A DNA stretch of 6,087 nt. It comes from Rhizobiaceae bacterium UBA1291 (lineage in GTDB: Bacteria > Pseudomonadota > Alphaproteobacteria > Rhizobiales > Rhizobiaceae). Below the pieces are notes generated by a model that did no database searches, was not told the DNA's origin, and saw nothing but the letters and a program-made list of their open reading frames with translations. This document shows, in pieces, positions 6,007-6,087 of the stretch. A program made the position numbers and the translations under genes. The stretch spans positions 11,610-17,696 of the forward strand of contig DBUL01000082.1 in assembly GCA_002307905.1 (NCBI GenBank). The letters are read 5' to 3'. Each line of letters starts with the position of its first letter. The stretch's first letter is position 1.

Positions 6007-6087
6007 CTATTGCGGGTCGAGGGGCTCGGTGCCAGCCGGCTTTCCAGCCCGGTCGAGGCGGATCTTTTCGATGCGGCTTTCGGCGGC
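6007..6087 (-). CDS. xseB: Exodeoxyribonuclease VII small subunit, C-terminal end (partial)
   Basis: Only the last 26 codons and a TAG stop are in the window. They read AAESRIEKIRLDRAGKPAGT followed by EPLDPQ. This matches the end of rhizobial XseB: the final part of the helix (…EDRIEKIRLD…) and a short, variable Gly/Pro tail. XseB is the small subunit of exonuclease VII, which degrades single-stranded DNA together with XseA. The call rests on a short segment, but the motif together with dxs a few genes downstream on the same strand makes it likely. The 5' part lies outside the window. No typical terminator follows in the 152-bp gap, so some read-through into the TRAP genes is possible. Confidence 0.78.
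   Translation of the reverse strand, partial: AAESRIEKIRLDRAGKPAGTEPLDPQ

Overview
The window is GC-rich bacterial chromosome. It is most likely from an alphaproteobacterium of the Hyphomicrobiales (Rhizobiales), probably Rhizobiaceae: the Dxs and XseB termini read like rhizobial proteins, and xseB upstream of dxs is a familiar rhizobial order (recalled, not searched). All six genes lie on the minus strand, so transcription runs from high to low coordinates. Long plus-strand frames are antisense shadows typical of GC-rich DNA.

Layout in transcription order: (1) 6087-6007, the last 26 codons of xseB (exonuclease VII small subunit), cut by the window edge. (2) 6006-5855, a 152-bp intergenic region with a promoter candidate, three GCATGC palindromes and an imperfect tandem repeat. 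(3) 5854-4898, a TAXI-type TRAP solute-binding protein with a signal peptide. (4) 4897-4800, a 98-bp gap with a perfect 10-bp GC-rich hairpin just after the binding-protein stop codon. (5) 4799-2673, a fused TRAP-TAXI permease of 708 residues. (6) 2676-2287, a DUF1850 protein whose ATG overlaps the permease stop in an ATGA junction. (7) 2286-2194, a 93-bp gap with two inverted repeats. (8) 2193-1267, a pirin-family bicupin. (9) 1266-1152, a gap with a probable dxs promoter. (10) 1151-1, the first 383 codons of dxs, starting at GTG and running off the window.

Genes 3, 5 and 6 form one functional unit. The periplasmic protein captures an unidentified small solute, probably an organic anion or amino acid. 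The fused membrane protein imports it using an ion gradient. The small DUF1850 protein is a regular but functionally unknown companion of TAXI permeases. The hairpin after the binding-protein gene suggests unequal expression of binding protein and permease from one transcript. Pirin and dxs appear to be independent housekeeping or accessory genes. No mobile element, CRISPR array, tRNA or rRNA was seen. The least explained items are the DUF1850 protein and the architecture of the three intergenic regions.
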